Below, one piece after another: positions 60,379 through 64,000 of a stretch of DNA of 64,000 nt. A program made the translations under genes and the position numbers. The notes under the pieces were generated by a model. That model was not told where the DNA came from and made no database searches. It worked only from the letters and a program-made list of their open reading frames with translations. Within the stretch, counting starts at the first letter, position 1. Every line of letters begins with the position of its first letter. The stretch comes from G965222335 sp965222335 (GTDB taxonomy: Bacteria > Pseudomonadota > Gammaproteobacteria > Pseudomonadales > Halieaceae): positions 3,720,001 to 3,784,000 of the forward strand of contig OZ244944.1 in assembly GCA_965222335.1 (NCBI GenBank), given 5' to 3'.

Positions 60379-61896
60379 ATGACGGACCCCCGGCCAGAAC
60401 TGCAGGCGCTACTGGACCGCTTGCGCCAGACCGGGGATGAGGCCAGGGTTGAAGCCCGGGAGCGCCGCCACCGGAACGGCTATCGCACCGCCCGGGAGAA
60501 CCTGCAGGACCTGGTCGACGCGGACTCCTTTCTCGAGTCCGGGCAGCTCGCGGTCGCCGCCCAGCGAAGTCGTCGCGACTACGCGGAACTGCAGGTGGCG
60601 ACCCCGGGAGACGGCATTATCACCGGTACCTGTACGATCAATGCGCCGCTGCTGGCCCAGGGTGACGCCCGCGCCGCGGTCGCGATCAATGATTACAGTG
60701 TACTCGCAGGGACCCAGGGCTTCTTTCATCACGCCAAGCTTGACCGCCTGTGTGAGCTCGCTGCCCGGCAGCGCCTGCCGGTAGTGATGTACACGGAAGG
60801 CGGCGGCGGGCGCCCCGGTGATACCGACGTGCTCACTCATATTGCCGGACTGCACGTGGGCTCTTTTCGCGCGTGGGCGGCGCTGGCGGGCGTGGCCCCC
60901 CGTATCGCGGTCAACAACGGCTATTGTTTCGCCGGTAACGCGGCGCTCTTCGGCAGCGCGGACTTCACCATCGCCACCCGCAGTTCCTGGATCGGCATGG
61001 CGGGCCCGGCCATGATCGAGGGCGGGGGCATGGGGGTGGTTGACGCCCGCGAGATAGGCCCGCCAGAAGTGCAGGAGAAGAACGGCGTCATCGACATCCT
61101 GGCGGAAGATGAAGCCGAGGCAACCGCGCTGGCCAAAAAGCTGCTGTCCTACTTCCAGGGCAGCTTTGCGCAGTGGAACTGTGGTGACCAGCAGCTACTG
61201 CGCGACGTCGTCCCCGAGGACCGTCGCTGGGCCTACCCGGTGCGCAAGGTGATTAACTGTATCGCGGACCAGGATAGTTTCCTGGAGCTGCGCAGGATCT
61301 ACGGCCGCAGCGTGGTTACCGGTTTCATGCGCCTGGAGGGGCGACCGGTGGCGGTTATCGCCAACGACTGCCAGCAGCTCGGCGGTGCGGTGGACGCGGA
61401 CTCGGCGGACAAGGCGGTGCGCTTCCTCGACCTCTGTAACGCCTTCGGGCTGCCAGTAGTGTCCCTGACCGACACCCCCGGGTTCATGGTCGGGCCTGCC
61501 AGCGAACAGGCGGGGGCGGTACGCCGCTTGTCAGCCATGTTTGCCAGCGGGGCGGCGCTGCAGGTTCCGCTGGTGGCGATTTTCCTGCGCAAGGGTTATG
61601 GTCTGGGCGCCATGGCCATGACCGGCGGCAGTTTCCATGCCCCGGTGTATGCCGCGGCCTGGCCCACGGGCGAGTTCGGCGGCATGGGCCTGGAAGGCGC
61701 CGTGCGCCTGGGTTACCGCAAGGAACTTGACGCGGTTGAGGATCCCGAGGAGCGGGAGGCACTGTTCCGGCAACTGGTTGCCCGGCTGTATGAGCTCGGC
61801 AAGGCAACGGAGGCCGCAGCGTACCTCGAGATCGATGCGGTGATCGATCCCGCGGATACCCGGGCGGTGATTCTCGCGGCCCTGCGTTCCCACTGA
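60379..61896 (+). CDS. acyl-CoA carboxylase carboxyltransferase subunit
   Basis: A 505-residue carboxyltransferase-domain protein (AccD/PccB/MccB fold). N-half: ARENLQDLVDADSFLE near 38, GIITGTCTINAPL near 75, MYTEGGGGRPGDTDV near 136. C-half: TDTPGFMVGPASEQAG near 362, GSFHAPVYAAAWPTGEFGGM near 418. Both oxyanion halves are present in one chain, as in propionyl- or methylcrotonyl-CoA carboxylase beta subunits. No biotin carboxylase or biotin carrier gene is in the window, so a partner must lie elsewhere, or the protein acts differently (for example as a decarboxylase). Confidence 0.85.
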   Translation: MTDPRPELQALLDRLRQTGDEARVEARERRHRNGYRTARENLQDLVDADSFLESGQLAVAAQRSRRDYAELQVATPGDGIITGTCTINAPLLAQGDARAAVAINDYSVLAGTQGFFHHAKLDRLCELAARQRLPVVMYTEGGGGRPGDTDVLTHIAGLHVGSFRAWAALAGVAPRIAVNNGYCFAGNAALFGSADFTIATRSSWIGMAGPAMIEGGGMGVVDAREIGPPEVQEKNGVIDILAEDEAEATALAKKLLSYFQGSFAQWNCGDQQLLRDVVPEDRRWAYPVRKVINCIADQDSFLELRRIYGRSVVTGFMRLEGRPVAVIANDCQQLGGAVDADSADKAVRFLDLCNAFGLPVVSLTDTPGFMVGPASEQAGAVRRLSAMFASGAALQVPLVAIFLRKGYGLGAMAMTGGSFHAPVYAAAWPTGEFGGMGLEGAVRLGYRKELDAVEDPEEREALFRQLVARLYELGKATEAAAYLEIDAVIDPADTRAVILAALRSH

Positions 61897-61991
61897 TACA
61901 GTCTTTACCGGTCTTGCCGGGTGCGCTGAAAAATAGCGACAATTCACCTGCACAAGACCACTCACGACAATAAGAAGAGGAACTGGTAGTC

Positions 61992-63854
61992 ATGCGATCA
62001 TCACCCTGCCTTCTGGCTTTGCTATGCGGTCTGTTGCCCCTGACGGCGCTGTCCCAGCCCACCCTGCTCTGGGGCGATACCCACCTGCATACCACCTACT
62101 CCTCGGATGCCTTCGCCAACAACAACCTGCAGGCGACGCCTGACATTGCGTTTCGCTACGCCCGGGGCGAGCCGGTGGTACATCCCTATCACCAGGCGCG
62201 GGTGCAGATAGAGACGCCGCTGGACTTCCTCGTGGTCTCGGACCATGCGGAATTCATGGGCGTGATCAGGCACACCTATTTCGAAGGCGCGAACACCGCC
62301 GAACTGGGCCTGCTGGACAGCCTGAAAGCGAAGCTGGCGACCTGGGTGCTGCGCCGGCACATCGACAAAGGCGAGGGGCGGAAGCTGTTCGTCGATGTGC
62401 TTCCGGAGCCCGGGGATGCCTCGAAGGCCGCAGAGGCGGCGCAGCTGGGGGGCAATGTTGGCTGGATCCCGCCGATGCCCGAGGTGGAGCGCAGTACCTG
62501 GAAGACGATCACCGATACCGCGGAAAGCTACAACCAGCCCGGCGAGTTTACTGCCCTGATTGGCTGGGAGTGGAGCTCGATTCCCGGTGGGGCGAACCTG
62601 CACCGTGTGGTCGTGTCAGACGCGAACGCGACGCGGGCCCAGACCTTTATGCCCTTTGGCCTGGATGACAGTCCCTATCCCGAGGATCTCTGGGCCTGGC
62701 TGGACGCAACCAGCGTCAGCAGCGGGGTGGAGTTCGTTGCGATTCCCCACAACTCGAATATTTCCAAGGGCTACATGTTTGACACCCGCAGCCTGCGTGG
62801 CGAGGAAATGACCGCCGACTATGCCGACACCCGGCGGCGCTGGGAGCCGATCGCCGAGATCACGCAGATCAAGGGTGACTCGGAGACCCATCCGGCGCTG
62901 TCACCGGATGACCCCTTCGCCGATTTCGAAACCTATCCCTACTACATCCAGCGTTATCACACGCCCTACAAGCCCCAGGTCGGGGACTACCTGCGCCCGA
63001 CGCTCGGTCGCGGCCTGGAGCTGGAGGCCCGTCTCGGCCTCAACCCTTACCAGCTTGGGGTTATTGGTTCCACGGACGCGCATACGGCGCTGCCCTCGGC
63101 GGAGGAAGACAATTTCCACGGCAAGATGGCGACGGATTCAATCCCGTCGAACAAGCGCGGTGGCTGGTCCGATGAGGAAGTGGGCACCAGCGGCTGGGCG
63201 ATGTCGGCCTCCGGCCTGGCGGCGATCTGGGCCGAGGACAACACCCGTGGTGCAATTATCGAGGCGATGCGTAGACGCGAGGTCTACGCCACCACCGGGC
63301 CGCGAATCCGGGTGGGTTTCTTCGCCGGGCGGGAGTACCCGGAAGATGCGCTGGAAGCGCCCGATGTGTTCGCCGTTGCCCGCGCCGGGGGTGTGCCCAT
63401 GGGGGGAGAACTGGGGCGCGATGATGTTGGCGAGGCGCCGCAATTCCTGGTGCAGGCGCTGCGCGATCCCCTGGGGGCGAATCTCGATCGCATCCAGATT
63501 ATCAAGGGCTGGCTGGACCCCGAGGGCAAATCCCGGGAAAAAGTGTTTAACGTGGCCTGGTCGGGCGGGCGACAGGCAGATGCCAACGGCCGCTTGCCCC
63601 CGGTGGGTAACAGTGTGGACCCGGAGACAGGGCAGGTCGGTGACAATATCGGTGCCGGCGAGCTGAGCGTTCTCTGGCAGGACCCGGAGTTTGACCCGGA
63701 GCGGCCGGCATTTTACTACGCCCGGGTACTGCAGGTGCCAACGGCGCGTCACTCACTGCTTGATGCCATGGCGCTGGGTGAGGGTGCGGTAAAGGGCCAG
63801 CCGGACACCATACAGGAGCGGGCCTATACCTCGGCAATCTGGTACCGGCCCTAG
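61992..63854 (+). CDS. DUF3604 family (PHP-like) secreted protein, copy 2
   Basis: A 620-residue protein with a cleavable signal peptide (about 1-22, ending ALSQ), where copy 1 has a membrane anchor. PHP metal motifs: WGDTHLHTTYSSDA near residue 27, DFLVVSDHAEFMG near 77, VAIPHNSNISKG near 250 and STDAHTALPS near 360. It ends QERAYTSAIWYRP, like copy 1. It follows the beta-oxidation operon by 95 bp with AGAGGAA upstream. Probably a periplasmic hydrolase; substrate unknown. Confidence 0.86.
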   Translation: MRSSPCLLALLCGLLPLTALSQPTLLWGDTHLHTTYSSDAFANNNLQATPDIAFRYARGEPVVHPYHQARVQIETPLDFLVVSDHAEFMGVIRHTYFEGANTAELGLLDSLKAKLATWVLRRHIDKGEGRKLFVDVLPEPGDASKAAEAAQLGGNVGWIPPMPEVERSTWKTITDTAESYNQPGEFTALIGWEWSSIPGGANLHRVVVSDANATRAQTFMPFGLDDSPYPEDLWAWLDATSVSSGVEFVAIPHNSNISKGYMFDTRSLRGEEMTADYADTRRRWEPIAEITQIKGDSETHPALSPDDPFADFETYPYYIQRYHTPYKPQVGDYLRPTLGRGLELEARLGLNPYQLGVIGSTDAHTALPSAEEDNFHGKMATDSIPSNKRGGWSDEEVGTSGWAMSASGLAAIWAEDNTRGAIIEAMRRREVYATTGPRIRVGFFAGREYPEDALEAPDVFAVARAGGVPMGGELGRDDVGEAPQFLVQALRDPLGANLDRIQIIKGWLDPEGKSREKVFNVAWSGGRQADANGRLPPVGNSVDPETGQVGDNIGAGELSVLWQDPEFDPERPAFYYARVLQVPTARHSLLDAMALGEGAVKGQPDTIQERAYTSAIWYRP

Positions 63855-63921
63855 TGGGCCGTGCGCGAAGCTCGGCCCACTGGCAGTAACCCGATCAAGA
63901 CACTCATTCAGGAGGCATACT

Positions 63922-64000
63922 GTGCAGGATATTTTTTCTATTGAGGGGCGGGTCGCCGTGGTTACCGGCGGTTCCCGGGGAATTGGCGCGATGATCGCGC
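63922..64000 (+). CDS. SDR family oxidoreductase (3' end off window)
   Basis: The first 26 residues of a short-chain dehydrogenase, showing the nucleotide-binding TGGSRGIG motif at about 16-23 preceded by GRVAVV. The GTG at 63922 has a strong AGGAGG six bases upstream. It starts 67 bp after the DUF3604 gene in the same direction. Substrate cannot be judged. Confidence 0.8.
   Translation, partial: MQDIFSIEGRVAVVTGGSRGIGAMIA

Noticed and set aside
1..64000. Prophage, genomic island or tRNA-linked insertion
   Set aside because: No integrase, tRNA, phage structural gene or clear shift in base composition was seen; only the small repeat patch at 30.4-30.8 kb suggests mobility.

Overview
The window is GC-rich, densely packed bacterial chromosome. 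It holds about 52 protein genes, no rRNA, tRNA, CRISPR array, integrase or transposase gene that I can see, and short spacers. Several features point to an aerobic, lipid- and ester-degrading marine-type gammaproteobacterium: gspA/gspB, a TonB-dependent B12 receptor, an fpr gene divergent from a FinR-like LysR regulator, DUF1214 next to a sulfotransferase, and many acyl-CoA genes. Something like the Halieaceae/OM60 group would fit. That placement is inference from gene content, not from a marker gene.

Region by region. 1-5.5 kb (minus strand): a B12 uptake and salvage operon, btuB-cobO-cobQ-btuC-btuD, preceded by a clear cobalamin riboswitch. 5.6-10.7 kb: DUF501 protein, a membrane TPR protein, a lipoprotein, and an xdhC-mocA pair. 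10.3-18.2 kb: NTF2-like protein, a secreted S9 peptidase (minus), DAHP synthase, a luciferase-like oxidoreductase, an MscS-type channel and a DUF481 outer-membrane protein. 18.4-24.7 kb: sulfotransferase plus DUF1214, msrA, a TauE-type exporter, kynureninase, and a nitronate monooxygenase divergent from a PadR regulator with two palindromic operators between them. 25.3-30.4 kb: gspA-gspB, alkaline phosphatase and an epoxide-hydrolase-like enzyme. 30.4-30.9 kb: a gene-free patch of hairpin repeats. 30.9-35.2 kb: ppx, a small membrane protein with an HExxH motif, and a DUF3604 protein.

35.3-41.5 kb (minus strand) is the most interesting block. DUF1445, pxpA, pxpB, pxpC, DUF4392, a D-amino-acid transaminase and alr are packed with 1-16 bp gaps or start/stop overlaps. 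DUF1445 and DUF4392 are the two halves of animal D-glutamate cyclase, and pxpABC is 5-oxoprolinase. The block therefore reads as a D-alanine/D-glutamate/5-oxoproline interconversion module with the cyclase split into two genes.

41.7-48.9 kb: two acyl-CoA synthetases, a patatin phospholipase, a crotonase and an ACAD10-type kinase-like protein, ending in a 14-bp tandem repeat. 48.9-56.3 kb: fpr, LysR, SprT, DUF748, AraC and a diguanylate cyclase. 56.4-61.9 kb: a beta-oxidation-type operon (acyl-CoA dehydrogenase, SDR, alpha-methylacyl-CoA racemase, crotonase, carboxyltransferase). It is followed by a second DUF3604 gene and the start of another SDR.
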